DNA of 64,000 nt from Siphlonurus alternatus (Eukaryota; Arthropoda; Insecta; Ephemeroptera; Siphlonuridae). The notes beneath the pieces were generated by a model. The model worked only from the letters and a program-made list of their open reading frames with translations, was not told the origin of the DNA and did no database searches. The stretch covers positions 36,462,390 through 36,526,389 of the forward strand of contig OX463788.1 of the NCBI GenBank assembly GCA_949825025.1, in the 5' to 3' direction. Of the stretch, positions 43,840 through 55,553 are shown one piece after another. The translations under genes and the position numbers were made by a program. Within the stretch, counting starts at the first letter, position 1; the number at the start of each line of letters is the position of its first letter.

Positions 43840-45060
43840 CGTAGGGTGGGTTTTGTGGGTTCAATTGGAACCAGAACGGCCATGAGCAATTCATCCCAGT
43901 ATTTTCGTAATTGTGAAGGATGGAACTACGGAAACTTTAGTGAGGATAGTCAGCAGTTGATGGAGGACTCCATTAACCAACCACCTCCCGTATGCAAGAG
44001 AGGGTGTTCTTTAGCAGCCACCATTAGGTAAAATAAGGTGGTTATAACTGAGCTCAAACCAGAGACCCTTAACCCATTATAGCCCAGCGTACCCATATGG
44101 GTACATTTTGGGCCGACCCCTAATTGGAGGTATGGGAGTTCCTCAGGGTACTGACATTAGACCTTTCAGGGTATGATAAACGAAATTTGTCAAATAAATT
44201 TTCAGGGTACTTGGTTAAACATACAGGTCATCTAAATATATGAGGCATGTATCCTGAGGGCATATCAGGGTCCTCAGGGTACCCTGAGGGAACAGGTATA
44301 AGCCCATCACATAAAAATCTGAAAAAAATAATTTAGACCATTAAAAATATGAAATTTAAAATGGTGATACTGAAAGGTCGTATCCAGCAACCTTTGACCC
44401 TGAATGTAACCTGAACATTTTCAATTTAAAATATAGAGCATTTTAAATGTCAAATTCGAGCTCGCAATGTCCAACTTAGTAGGATTTGATACTTAGTATG
44501 TCTCTGTGGTGTTATTTTGGACTTGACCCTTTTTCAGGGTCAAGAAGACCCTGACCTTGGTATTATCATAGAAAATTGAGTAATACATCTTTTTATACTA
44601 ATTTGACCCTTCTGAATTCATTTTTCAAGTTATAAATGCTCTAAAAGCACATTAAAAGTATTTCAGGGTCAAGGAGGAAGGTCACAACCTTTTCAAAGTC
44701 ATATTTAGTTTTGAAGTGTATTGAAGTAACCATATCCAAAATTTTGAAAAAATTCTAGACATTTTTTGCTCCGAAAACCGTTGCACCCTGGAGCCCTTCC
44801 TGACCCTGAAAAAGGGTGTGAGACATTTCAGGTACAATATTCCTAAAGAACAAGGTTGGTCCTATGCCCTGTTCAAATTTGAAAGCTCTAGGTCAAAAAA
44901 GAGGCCCACAATATTTTTTCAAAGTTAGTCAATTTAATGGCCAAATTTTAGTAGAAAAAAGGCTGGGCTGTAATGGGTTAAGGGTCTCTGAGCTCAAACT
45001 CACGACCATCCATTTAAAAGTTGGATGTGCTTATTCTACAGTGGACAGCGCCAAGTGCCC
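43840..45060 (-). repeat. tRNA-Lys-like SINE, split by a DNA transposon
   Basis: Read on the minus strand and omitting 44060-44999, the head runs TTGGCGCTGTCCACTGTAGA, ATAAGCACATCC, then an anticodon arm TCCAA-CTTTTAA-ATGGA (TTT in the anticodon position, 4 of 5 stem pairs), then GGTCGTGAGTTTGAGCTC with a B-box-like GAGTTTGAGCTC. A tRNA-unrelated body follows to about 43840. The plus-strand frame containing SNSSQYFRNCEGWNYG lies in this body and is therefore not called a gene. The 3' end is uncertain. Confidence 0.55.
44060..44990. mobile_element. 931-bp DNA transposon with CAGAGACCCTTAACCC ends and 9-bp duplication
   Basis: Ends CAGAGACCCTTAACCCATTA and TAATGGGTTAAGGGTCTCTG are inverted for about 28 bp (through AGCCCAGC). 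AGCTCAAAC is duplicated exactly at 44051-44059 and 44991-44999. A 9-bp duplication fits Mutator-like elements; hAT (8 bp plus a chance base) is the alternative. Just inside the left end is GTACCCATATGGGTAC, a perfect 16-bp palindrome. The interior holds about ten CAGGGT/ACCCTG words in both orientations. No transposase. Confidence 0.85.
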
Positions 45061-45372
45061 AAATGCCTTAATTCATACCATATTGCCATATTTTTTTTCT
45101 CTTTTTATTTTTATTAATTTATAAGAACAACCAAACTATTTATTATAACCTTAGAAATTAAGCATCCACGTAAAACCAATGTAAATCGCAATGTTTCTGC
45201 CATCTTAAAAATGCATGCATAAGACCCAAAAGAAGATAATAATTACAAACTGCAAAATAAAAGTATTCGTAAATAGCAATAATTTACTCTTATTTTATTA
45301 TTTTTTTTGAAGGGGAGGAGAGAGGAAGGTGTAGGAAATTTTGTCACCTACCAACCGAATTGATTTTTATTA
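45061..45372. other. AT-rich DNA
   Basis: Nothing recognised. Confidence 0.45.
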
Positions 45373-45375
45373 AAT

Positions 45376-45928
45376 GGGGAATTCTCCTACATTTATTTTA
45401 ATTTTTTTTTCAGATGCTCTATGCCTTGAAACTAAATGCCCTAAAACAAAAAAAGTTTCAATTTTCAAAATTGGAGGCATGGGAATTTTTTGAAAATCTT
45501 CCTCCTTTTGAATTTAGCCCCAAAACGTGACGTAGAAACTGCCTAGCAGGCGAAATTTTCCGGCAATAAATTTATATTTTCGATTATCACTCTTAAAGTA
45601 AACTGATATTAGAGACAAAACTATTGATACTAGGGTAGAAAAACCTGCTGATTTCGATCGTGTTACTAAAATTTATAGCCGTTTATAGCCAATGACTACT
45701 TGACGCTCAAACTATGATATCAGGCAGTTGTGTGTTAACTAGGGAGTTTCTGCGTCACAATTTTCAGTTTTGCGCGCGGGTTGCATACTTTGCCCCTATT
45801 CTAATAATCCCTTCAGAGTCCCCAAATTTGAGTTGAAAAAGTTGAAACTTAAGTCAAACTTATTGTTAATATGTACCCTATCATAATATAGTAGTTAAAT
45901 TAAAATTTGAGTTGGAAGAGAATTCCCC
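45376..45928. repeat. Imperfect palindrome with GGGGAATTCTC ends
   Basis: GGGGAATTCTC and GAGAATTCCCC are the ends, each flanked by AAT. Inside, GTGACGTAGAAACTGCCTAG pairs imperfectly with CTAGGGAGTTTCTGCGTCAC. Probably an old MITE. Confidence 0.55.
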
Positions 45929-46185
45929 AATTGCTTGATATAATTTATATTTTATTTTTTTCCCCTTTTCGTGTTATGCTTTTCGTAATTCGATACGGTG
46001 ACAATAATTATATTTATATTCCATTGCTAGTGGAAGTACAGTAATTTGTGAATAATTCATTGAATCAATCAAGCAGAAGTCTATTGTCCTCATGAACGTC
46101 TCGATCCCGACAAATTTAACTATCGATTGTGACACGTGCTTAGTAATTATTCAACTTTAAAAATATATCCATGCGGAGTGGTTTG

Positions 46186-46413
46186 CAGTGGCGTAGGCAG
46201 GATTTCACCACGGGGGGGGGGGGGGGGGGTCAAAAATTATAGGGGGCCCGAGGGTAAAAAAAAACGCGGGAGACACGTTTTTTTTTTAAAAAAGGGGCGT
46301 GGTCTATTTTTTGTTTGTTTTTTTTTTCAATGAAAAGTCTTATTATTTATATTTGTAAATTGTGTTGTTACACTATTTTTGTCACATTTTAAGATGATGT
46401 ACTGATGTGCGAG

Positions 46414-46479
<66 letters not shown>

Positions 46480-46955
46480 TGTATATATATATATAAAAGA
46501 GGAAAATCAATTTATTATAATACACTATAAGGTATACATGGTATAATATAATTAAAAATTAGCTTTTTTAAACTGCAATGATCAATTTTAAGATTTTAAA
46601 ATATATATTATAATATATACGTGTAGTATTATAATATATATTAGACAATAGAACTAACAATTGTAAGATGTACCAGTACTATACCTATAATTAATTAATT
46701 TGAAAAAAAAAAATGAAATACCATTATACAATTTTAATTTTTATGCTAAACATCATATGTGGAATGTTCACAACATTTGTAATATTTAAATTGTTGTCTT
46801 CATTACAAAAACATAAATAATTTGATAATAAATACTACATATAATTATAGTGATAGAATTATAGTATTTACAGTACTTAAATAATCATAATACTGGACGC
46901 ATTTTAAATAAATTAAATACGTAATAACACCCTCTCCCTCTTGTCTACGCCCCTG
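46186..46955. mobile_element. hAT family A element, shortened copy
   Basis: CAGTGGCGTAGGCAGGATTT at the left and TTGTCTACGCCCCTG at the right, with the G run inside the left end. The flanking 8-mers (GTGGTTTG, GACTGATA) do not match, so one side may have been rearranged. An (AT)n tract occupies about 46417-46478. Confidence 0.75.
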
Positions 46956-46959
46956 GACT

Positions 46960-47401
46960 GATATGGCCAGGCAGAGTGAACTCTCAGCTCGACTCTTGCC
47001 TCGACTCACGCACTTAGTCAGCTCTACCAGCTCACACGCTGCATGGAGAACACGGAGAACCGAAAGAACAATGGCCGGGCTTCAGGCGGGCGGGCGGGCG
47101 GACAGGCGCAATAGGCAAGGCAGGAAGCTGCTTGTGACAACTTCGTGGTCAGACGGCAGCTTTACCTTGTGTGGATGACGACGAGCAAGTATATAGAAAG
47201 GAAAAGGAATGAAACAATCTTCTTCCTTCCTAAACGTCAAGTTACTGCAGACACGCTTAGTGCCTGCCAAGCTTGAGGTCGGCGTTTCACTTCCGGGGTG
47301 CTTGATGAGGATCGTTTGTGCTCTTTGAGGCCGGCTCTTGCTGTAGATACATTGGGAGGTACATTGGGTTTCATCTCTTTAGTACTAATTTAGTACCATG
47401 T
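46960..47401 (+). promoter_or_regulatory. GC-rich island, possible alternative promoter and 5' exon
   Basis: A GC-rich stretch with GGCGGGCGGGCGGGCGGACA, followed at 47402 by GTAAGTATAG, a strong donor. If used, it would give a mostly noncoding first exon 1.8 kb upstream of the exon at 49194. That exon has its own in-frame ATG (49224-49226, context GTGCCATGC). The 71-codon frame at 46963-47178 is open but unsupported. Confidence 0.4.
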
Positions 47402-49193
47402 GTAAGTATAGTAGAAAAGTAGAAACACTTTCTATTTCATTTATCTCCTGAGATTTGATATCAATTGGTGCTTATAAAGCTTAAAGTGGTTTATATATGT
47501 ACATGAAGTGATTGAAGTGATTTGAATTCTTTAAGGCTTCACTATCTTCACTTTCCTTACTTCGACTATCTCTCTCAGTTTACCAGTTCACAGCAATTAA
47601 TTTTGAATGTTGAATACCTAATTAGAGGTTACGTCCTTAATTATGCAAAACCACGCATATAAAAATTTTTAGCAATAAAATTAGTTATAATATGGATCAA
47701 TCTTCCCCCTTGCCTTGTGGTGACAACGTTGATTGCTTGAAGCAGAGTATTTATGTAAATAAGACTTGACTAGTGGTATTGGTTTGAAGACCATGAAGTA
47801 ATAGTGAAAACTTTTTCTATATACATATATATGTATAGTTAATACTTATCTTACCTTATTAGCCTTTAGAAAAGACTAAACCAGAATTCTGTGGTGGAGC
47901 CGTTCCTTAATTTGCATTAAATTTTGATGAAAGAAATTGCTCCTTTATCAAAAACTGACTGCTGTAAACAAATATTAGGTCTGATTGTGTATTTACGAAA
48001 TTGTGTTGTTAATTAATTAATTTGTGATAAGCAAAAAAAAAAAAACTTTGATTTTATTTTATTTTTGTTATTTTTTTATTTTATTTATTTTTTTGTATTA
48101 GGTTATTTATTAGTAAATTATATTCATTGAGACTTGGACTATTATTCTACTGCAAAATTATTTCAAAATTTTCATTTTTCAATTCCTATGATACGCAGCT
48201 AACAAGTTCAATAAAATATGCCAATTATGATATGATGCATTGTTAAGTTGTGTAGCATTATACTTTGTTCAAGACATATAAAAAATATACATTGTATATA
48301 TTTGCAGGCTAATTGCTGTAGATTGGAGAGTTGAATTCATGCACGAAGTAGCACGACTTCTTTGACTTACTATCACATTTTAGGTTTCGGATCAAAGTGT
48401 TGCCGTTTCCTTCTTGGAATTATTGCAATCGTGTATTGTATGTAGTTATGTATACTTGTATACTGTATAACTATACGTGCTTTTACAAATAATGACCTTT
48501 TATATCAGACTGTATATTTTACTCTAAAATGTGTGCATATTGTATAATAAATATATATATTTTTTTTTTTTAGCAAAGAGGTACAACAATGCCTTTTTAG
48601 GTGAGAAATAAGTAACTATGGGTGGCATTATAAATATTAATTTCTTGCTACTGGGGCATTATTTTGAGAAGAAATGGCATGCTCATTAAGTCTCTTATAA
48701 TTATACTTTAAATGAAATTTTCTTGCAAGGAAAAATTGTATGCAAAATTGTATGGTGTAATACAGGCTTAACACCAAACAGAAAAAAACACCACATTCAT
48801 AAACAATTTGCAAGTCTTGACAATTCACTGATTTTTTTACAAAAATAATTATCAATTCTTTAAAAAAAAAAAAAAAATCAAACATTCATCTTGTAGTATG
48901 TTATAACAACAAGCAACAGGCGTTTCTTATACAATTATAGTATGTTATAATTATTGACTTGATAAATAGAACCATATCAGATATAAAATATGGAAATACG
49001 AAAGAGCTTACATATATTATAATTATATATGTATATTGGATCTTGACACTTATACTCATCACTTTGGAAAGTTTCCCTCAGCAATAGATGGATGACAATA
49101 ATATCGATAGGTATTATATTGTTCGCATAATTCATGTAGACGTATGAAATATTTGTTTAGATAAAATTTATTAACTGAAATGTTTGGTTACAG
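47402..49193. other. AT-rich intron
   Basis: No coding sequence. A partial copy of the 30377 MITE lies at about 48715-48772. Confidence 0.5.
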
Positions 49194-49316
49194 GCTGGAG
49201 AAAGTGGCGCCTGTCCTGGTGCCATGCCTGCCTCGGAGGCACTGGAAGCGCAAGAGGAGCTGCTCTGGTGCTCGGACCTCGAGTTCGACGCCCGCGTGGA
49301 CCACCTCAGTGTGCCG
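49194..49316 (+). CDS. GC-rich internal exon of an unrecognised protein
   Basis: The exon lies between a TTGGTTACAG acceptor and a GTAAGCGT donor and has 41 complete codons, phase 0 on both sides. The peptide starts AGESGACPGAMPASEALEAQ and ends with an acidic, helical-looking stretch to DARVDHLSVP. Third codon positions are dominated by G and C although both introns are AT-rich, which strongly suggests selection for coding. An internal ATG at codon 11 could be an alternative start. I do not recognise the family. Minus-strand frames over the same bases are shadows. Confidence 0.72.
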
Positions 49317-50661
49317 GTAAGCGTGCCGGGGAGTGACTCGGCGGTAATAAACTATGTTCAGCAGGCAGCTCAGTAAGCCGGAACAAACGAACACTTTTTG
49401 GTATTATTGCTGTTATAATTATTAGACAATGCCAAAAGAAGTACAAGTGTACTAGAGATTTCAATATAACTATTTTCATCTGTAAGTGTACAGTTCAATA
49501 AATATATTTTCCTGTTACATCGTATAGGCATGATAAAATACTTCAACAGTATTAATTAATATTATGGAACTGAAGCTATCATACTTTTATTTCAATGGCT
49601 TCTTAACAGTTACATCTAAATAACACTTGGATAATCTACATTTTTGTTTTTCTATCACCGGCTTTCTTTTGATATGTAATATCATGTCATGCCATGTTTT
49701 TTTATTGAACCTGGAAAATAGTTATTCCGTTATATAATTTCTGTGTAGTAAAGGAAAATTAACAAATTAATTAAAAATATATGTATATACAATATAAAGT
49801 TGAGAAAATAAATAACTCAGTGAGATACAAAACAGGACACTTGACAATTGAGAGAAGGTTAATATAATTATTATTGTGCAATACTTTCAACGTTTTAATA
49901 TAATTAAGAAAGTTATTATTATAGCTCGATTTTATCAGAACATGTGATTTATTGTTTTGTTTTAAGATCTTGAGTCTCAACTGTTCTATAATATATACGT
50001 ATATATCATTATTGTGTCAGTATAATTCAATCATGTTATTTAAAACCACATGCTTGTATAATATAATTATAATGTCTGAATGTGTAAAATTTATGTAATA
50101 TTAATAAGCTATTATATTATGTTTTACTATTTTTTATAGCATATATATTGTTGTTTCTGTGACACTTAAGGTTTGCATGATTGCATGAGGCAAACCACCC
50201 TCGTGGTCAGTTATGACGTGGATGTAGTCGAGGTCAAGGCCATGTAGTCATTCAGGTCATATTGTGTTTACTGGATGCTGATCAAGTCATGGTATTTTGC
50301 TATTTTGATTGCAATGATGTGGTATATTATGGAAATCAACCCTTGCTTGTTGTCACTGCATGGTCCTGTGTAGGCTTAATATCGTTAATTCAGGGTCCAA
50401 TTAGGGTCAAGGCTGGCCACTCATGTCATTTGATGTTTTATTCGTTGGATGATGGCATTCTGTTTGCAAAATGCAGTTGTTATATACTCTATTAATTATA
50501 GCTATGGTACCGTATTCTAATATATTATAGAACATAACCCTTTGCCACCCTTGGTAGGTTACTGTGGGCTCACACGGGTCTGAGAGGGTCATCCAGGTCA
50601 AATGTCCCGTCATTCGGTTGTATTGTGTGCTACTCGATGACTGATACTGCGCTGTTTGCAG
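49317..50661 (+). other. Intron between the two GC-rich exons
   Basis: Phase 0, GTAAGC to TGTTTGCAG. The last 500 bases contain three diverged copies of a unit with GGTCA...TCATTC followed by a GGATGATG/CGATGACTG-like word, the last ending at the real acceptor. Confidence 0.65.
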
Positions 50662-50853
50662 GCGGTCCTGGACCTGGTACAGGCGCTGCAAGAAGCCATG
50701 GCTGTGGAGCAGCAAACTTTTGACTCGCTCCGCCAACAGCTGGCGTGCGCCTCCAACGAAGCAGCCGTACAGGAGCGCCTCAGTACGGCGCTCTGCTCAA
50801 GCCAGGCACGCCTCGCTCGACTTTGCGCGCGAAACATGCGATGCTTCATGCAG
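50662..50853 (+). CDS. GC-rich internal exon, probable coiled coil, same gene
   Basis: The exon has 64 codons, phase 0 on both sides, between TGTTTGCAG and GTAAGCAA. The peptide opens AVLDLVQALQEAMAVEQQTF and continues DSLRQQLACASNEAAVQERL, then STALCSSQARLARLCARNMR and CFMQ. Leucines and alanines at heptad-like spacing with no proline indicate a long amphipathic helix. GC-rich codon use matches the exon at 49194. It is a continuous, stop-free splice partner of that exon. The product may be a cytoplasmic scaffold or coiled-coil protein, but the family is not recognised. The next exon was not found. Confidence 0.75.
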
Positions 50854-51209
50854 GTAAGCAATTCAGGGTCTCTGCTATGGGTAAGAAATTATATATCAAC
50901 ACTCATGCAAGTATGAAAAATATGATGCAATAAAACATCATCGCTCTCAGTCAATATCTTTGGCTTGAAATTAAAATTTAATTTAATTTGAAATCAATTT
51001 TTAACTTCATCTAAATAGTTATTAATTAATAACATAATATATATAACTATTATTACTACATTATAAATCAACGTATCGATACAATACCCAATTTTACAAC
51101 AGTTTATAATGTCCTATTTAATAAAAATAATTGAAGAAAATATTTTAAAAATTAAAGCATGATCTTTGTTAATATTTTAATCAGAGCTTCCTGTGTATAC
51201 ACTCATTCA
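50854..51209. other. AT-rich intron
   Basis: Nothing recognised. Confidence 0.45.
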
Positions 51210-51314
51210 CTACGTTTACATGAAGGTGTTTAAACGTATCGTTGACGACGCCTCATAAGAATAACATAATCCGTCGTCAACAAATACGCATTAAACACCG
51301 TCATGTAAACGTAG
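51210..51314. mobile_element. MITE with CTACGTTTACATG ends
   Basis: CTACGTTTACATGAAGGTGT and ACACCGTCATGTAAACGTAG are inverted; the centre pairs GTTGACGACG with CGTCGTCAAC. It is the intact relative of the interrupted copy at 10508-10918. Confidence 0.75.
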
Positions 51315-51330
51315 TAATTGTCATGGAAAA

Positions 51331-51460
51331 TTTCCCAATTGCAGCGCGCCTTCTTAATCGCGCGATCACCATGATCTGTGACACCTGTGTTATTCTTACA
51401 GGGCTTTTGGTGATTATCAAGGCCGCAAGCCGCAAAGGAAAATTTTCTGAGGCGATGACT
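51331..51460. repeat. Fold-back repeat with GGAAAATTTYCC ends, copy 1
   Basis: TCATGGAAAATTTCCCAATT pairs with GGAAAATTTTCTGAGGCGAT; GTGTTATTCTTACAGGGC is central. Copy 2 lies at 54118-54233 (CCTCGGAAAATTTCCCTTTG and GGGAAATTTTATAAGGCAAC). Confidence 0.55.
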
Positions 51461-52260
51461 GTACGTTAAGATAATTCTAATAAATTTATCGTTTCTTTTT
51501 TTTTTTTTTTTTTTAATTACACATAGGATGCTCTTGATTGAAATGTATAATATCTATAATACTTACATGATTCGACGATACAATATTCAAAATAATATTG
51601 AATGAGAATAAGAATTTGTTTTCAATCTGTTGATTACATGTGTAATATATATATATATATATATATACAGTATATCAATTCGAAGGTTCCAACATACAGT
51701 GCAACAACGAAAAATTCATACAGAATATATCATTATTATTTATTTCATGCCCCCTTTTTTTTTGCTGCAAATGATGATTTACAAATACTTCTACTTCAGT
51801 TTAAAACAAAACTCTTTTATACTTATAATATAGAAAGGATATTTGATTAGCAATTAAGCCTTTAACTCTCTTTTTAATTATTATAATTACGAGAATTAAC
51901 ACTTGAACAGCAGATATAACATTTGAAGGGTTCTAAATGATAAAAGAAAAAGTTTCTTCAAAAATTGGCTTACAGTGCTGAAGATGCTGATCGATTCTTG
52001 TATATTATTCTAATAGCTCATCTTTTCTGTGTAATCTGAAGTCTACCTACAAAATTCTCCCAAAAATTAAGACCATATAGCAAATGAGATTCTATAAAAT
52101 GTGCGTAGTATACAGCTAATGCAGTACTATCTGTGGCAATACGTTGAAGTTTTTTTTAACATGCCATAAGCTGAAGCATGTATATTACATGGCTGAAGTC
52201 AGTCGAGGACATTTAGAAATCATATGGCCCTCTCAGGATTCTGTTACGATGAGACCTAAT
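51461..52260. other. AT-rich intron/intergenic DNA
   Basis: No gene. T run near 51497 and TA repeat at about 51648-51667. Confidence 0.45.
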
Positions 52261-52262
52261 AT

Positions 52263-52762
52263 AATAGTTGTGTTCGTAAATAAGAATTATTCTATAATCA
52301 TTTGTAATATCGTGTTCGGAAATAAAAATCAACAATCTGATTATCGTGTTCGTTTTTCTGTTTATATAATTGATTATTGAAAAAATTTCAGCAGCTCGGA
52401 AGCTGATTAAAAGTTGCTGAAATATCCGGCCTAGCGGGAAAAATTCAGATATTTCAATTAAATTACGCGTTATGATAAGGTGTATTTTGGACTTGAAAAA
52501 ATAGAAAGATCGTGATTTTACAAGGTGGATAAATAGCATCTTTAGATAACCCCTACGGATCAAATATGTGCCGTCGGGTTGGGGGAAATAGGCAGCCTAG
52601 TCAGGTGAGTGGCAGTCGCCATATTGGATTTAATTTAACAGAATTGCTGATTAAAGTAAAATTAGCTCTGTTCGGAAATGCTGAAATTAATGCTACAGTA
52701 ATGAGCTAAAATTGATTATTTTCAGCAAGAATCTGATTCTTCATTTACGAACACAACTATTA
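52263..52762. repeat. 500-bp imperfect palindrome with AATAGTTGTGTTCGTAAAT ends
   Basis: AATAGTTGTGTTCGTAAAT and ATTTACGAACACAACTATT are exact inverted ends; the inner arms (AATCTGATT words, GCTGATTAAAAGTTGCTGAA) pair loosely. Probably an old MITE. The 116-codon minus-strand frame here is not supported. Confidence 0.6.
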
Positions 52763-53874
52763 ACTTCTATGTGTCTTTTGATTATTTTCTGTGGCCATAG
52801 TGATTTGAATATTAACAAGGATTTGGATATATACTATTTATGTACAAACACATCTATGTATAATTATATAAGAACACGTATTTATTCGTGAAAGTACAGT
52901 ACGTACCCAATGTAAACAGTTCGGTCACAATTAGAATCTCTAGCAAGTTAATTGTTGAATTTGTATCTCAATATTAATTGTACAGTTTTATAAAAACAAA
53001 AGATTTTACTAATTATTACAACATTGTGGATCAATAAAATAACAAATAAGTAATTTTGATTAAAATAATGTAGCCCATCATACATGTAATAAGAATAAGT
53101 ATGTTCATATTAATTCATAATAATTTGATATCTTTTTCAAACCGATTTATGTCAATTTACTTAACTAATTATGTGCTTATTGTATTTATTTATTTTATTG
53201 TATCATTTGAATATCTTCTGGAAATTATATAGCTGCTTAACAGTCTTAGTTTCACAGTAACAGTCTGTACTGTGGATCAGAAATGAATAAAAAAAGTTCT
53301 CTTCATATTCATGTAAAGTTGAACGTATGTCATCGATGATCGATCTAATTTGTACATTAATAAATTGTCCATGCATAAAATAACTCAAAAGTGATAGCTT
53401 CAAAACTTGGCTTACAAATTTTGTAATCGAAGCTATTTTTACAAGTGCAAAAAACAAACAAACAGCATAACACAAAAAATATACGTTTAAAAAAATGCTA
53501 TTTTACAAGTTGCATATCAAATGGCACTTTATACACCTTAGGATTGTGAGTTTCTTTGAATTGTCCTAAGAGTGGGACATGGCCAGCACTCCATACAGTA
53601 TAGTTCTGTTTTATAGTTTAATTTCTGTTACATGTTTAATTCGCTAGGCGCTGGGGGGCTCTGTATGAAATAGGAAAGGATAATTATATGAAATGAAGCC
53701 CCCACATCACGGGGGGTCTGTGGGGTGGAGCCCGCCGCAATCGGAAAAAAAAGGGCCACGTCCCCCTGTACCAAAAACAGAAACCCGATGAAAGTGCACG
53801 AAAAGTTGCATATATGCAAGGGGTTTACGGTTTTAATCTCTAATAATGGACTGTAGTATTCCCAATCTTTCCAT

Positions 53875-53916
<42 letters not shown>

Positions 53917-54302
53917 AACAAATAAAATTTCAAGCGAAAATAATGAAAATATAATTAATATTTGTTGTAATACTTTAAGCTGGTTGCAGGTTCTTTCAAG
54001 CCTATTACGCAACATATAGTGTATTTTTTCCTAATGCAGATTGATATTTATGCAGTATTATACTGTACAGTATATAATATACATAATATTTAAAACAAAA
54101 AAGTAGACTTAGTACATTCATTGCCTCGGAAAATTTCCCTTTGCGCTTATTATTCACTATGCCCCGTAAGAATAACATTGCATGGTGATGAACAAGGCTG
54201 CAAATGGGAAATTTTATAAGGCAACGAGTGTACAAATATTCAAGACATGTAGCTGTACTACAAATATTATATTACTTTTATTGTGTAATGATAATATTAA
54301 TA
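52763..54302. other. AT-rich DNA with a hAT-A-like fragment and a T run
   Basis: 53640-53800 contains GGGGCTCTG, GGAGCCCGCCGCAATCGG and GGGCCACGTCCCCC, resembling an internal part of hAT family A. A pure T run of about 37 bases lies at 53878-53914. No gene. Confidence 0.5.
54118..54233. repeat. Fold-back repeat with GGAAAATTTYCC ends, copy 2
   Basis: See the shared terminal words with 51331-51460; AAGAATAACATTG is central here. Confidence 0.5.
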
Positions 54303-55553
54303 TGTTGGCACCCAAAGCCGAATTCAGCCCAGGGCCGAAAAAATGCGCAGAACTAGATTGGAGCATCGCGGGATGCTCCAAACCCGAAATTAATTCGTTT
54401 TTCGGCGTTGGGTCAAACCACCATGCTCCAATCTAGTTCTGGTCAAATCAAAATACTTCAAAGCCGAAGATCAGCTTTGGAACATTTCGATTTGACCAGA
54501 ACTAGATTGGAGCATCGTGGTTTGACCCAAAGTTGAAATTAAATTTTATTTCGGGTTTGGAGCAAAATTTGCCCATATCTAGTTCTGAGCATTTTGAAGA
54601 GTTCACGTTACTTATTTATATTCTTGATCAGTTTGAGTACTTCACGTCAAAATAATGACACTTACCACTTACCACATTTACTCAAGAGACGGGTTATAAG
54701 TGCACAGCACAATATTTGTTTAGAAAGTACTTTATTATCATTATTATTTTTTTTTTTAAAGTAAAACTACAATTATTTAAAATTTATTGTTAGGGTCTAA
54801 TTGAATAAACTGCCATCATGTTTTTGTAGTATAATAAATGCTGATCCCAGTGAGTTAAAATATTACATAGGCTTGAGCGAAAAATAGGGTATAAAATTTA
54901 AGGAAATGACTTTCAACCTACCTTTACCATCCCATGTGGCAGCTGAACAATTATTTTATAATTATTTATTTATTTTACTTATTTATAAAATAATTATTCC
55001 TTCGTCATGAAAATATCCCAAGGTTCTCAAGAACTATTAATAAATGTCATGAAATTTAAAATTTTAAGTGAAGTTAGAAACTTTTAGTTTTACTCTTACT
55101 TTTTTTAAGTAAAAAAATTGAGGCACATTTTAAATAAATATTGTGCTGCGCATTTATAATCCGTCTCTTGAGTAAATGTGGTAAGCGCTATTTTGACGTG
55201 AAGTACTCAAACTAATCAAAGAATATAAATAAGTAACGTGAACTCTGCAAAATGCGCAGATCTAGATGTGGTCAAATTTTGCTCCGAACCCGAAATAAAA
55301 TCTCATTTCGGCTTTGGGTCAAACCACAATGCTCCAGTCTAGTTCTGGTCAAATGAAAATGCTCCAAAGCCGAAGTAAAAGTCTCCATCGGCTTTGGAGC
55401 ATTTTGATTTGACCAAAACTAGATTGGAGCATCGTGGTTTGACCCAAAGCCGAAAAACGAATTAATTTCGGGTTTGGAGCATCCCGCGATGCTCCAATCT
55501 AGTTCTGCTCATTTTTTTTGGCCCTGGACCGAATTCGGCTTTGGGTGCCAACA
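54303..55553. mobile_element. Long-TIR element with repeated CTAGATTGGAGCAT motifs
   Basis: TGTTGGCACCCAAAGCCG and CGGCTTTGGGTGCCAACA are the ends. Arms of about 450 bp each contain AACTAGATTGGAGCATCG, GGTTTGACCC and CCAAAGCCGAA several times in both orientations. They continue inwards through CACATTTACTCAAGAGACGG and its partner. No transposase and no clear target duplication. The order GAATTC, GGGCCGAAAA just inside the end parallels 7701-9126. Confidence 0.8.

Noticed and set aside
43846..44031. 61-codon frame containing SNSSQYFRNCEGWNYG
   Set aside because: It lies in the body of a minus-strand tRNA-Lys-like SINE and its listed start is not an ATG; no splice sites or domain were recognised.
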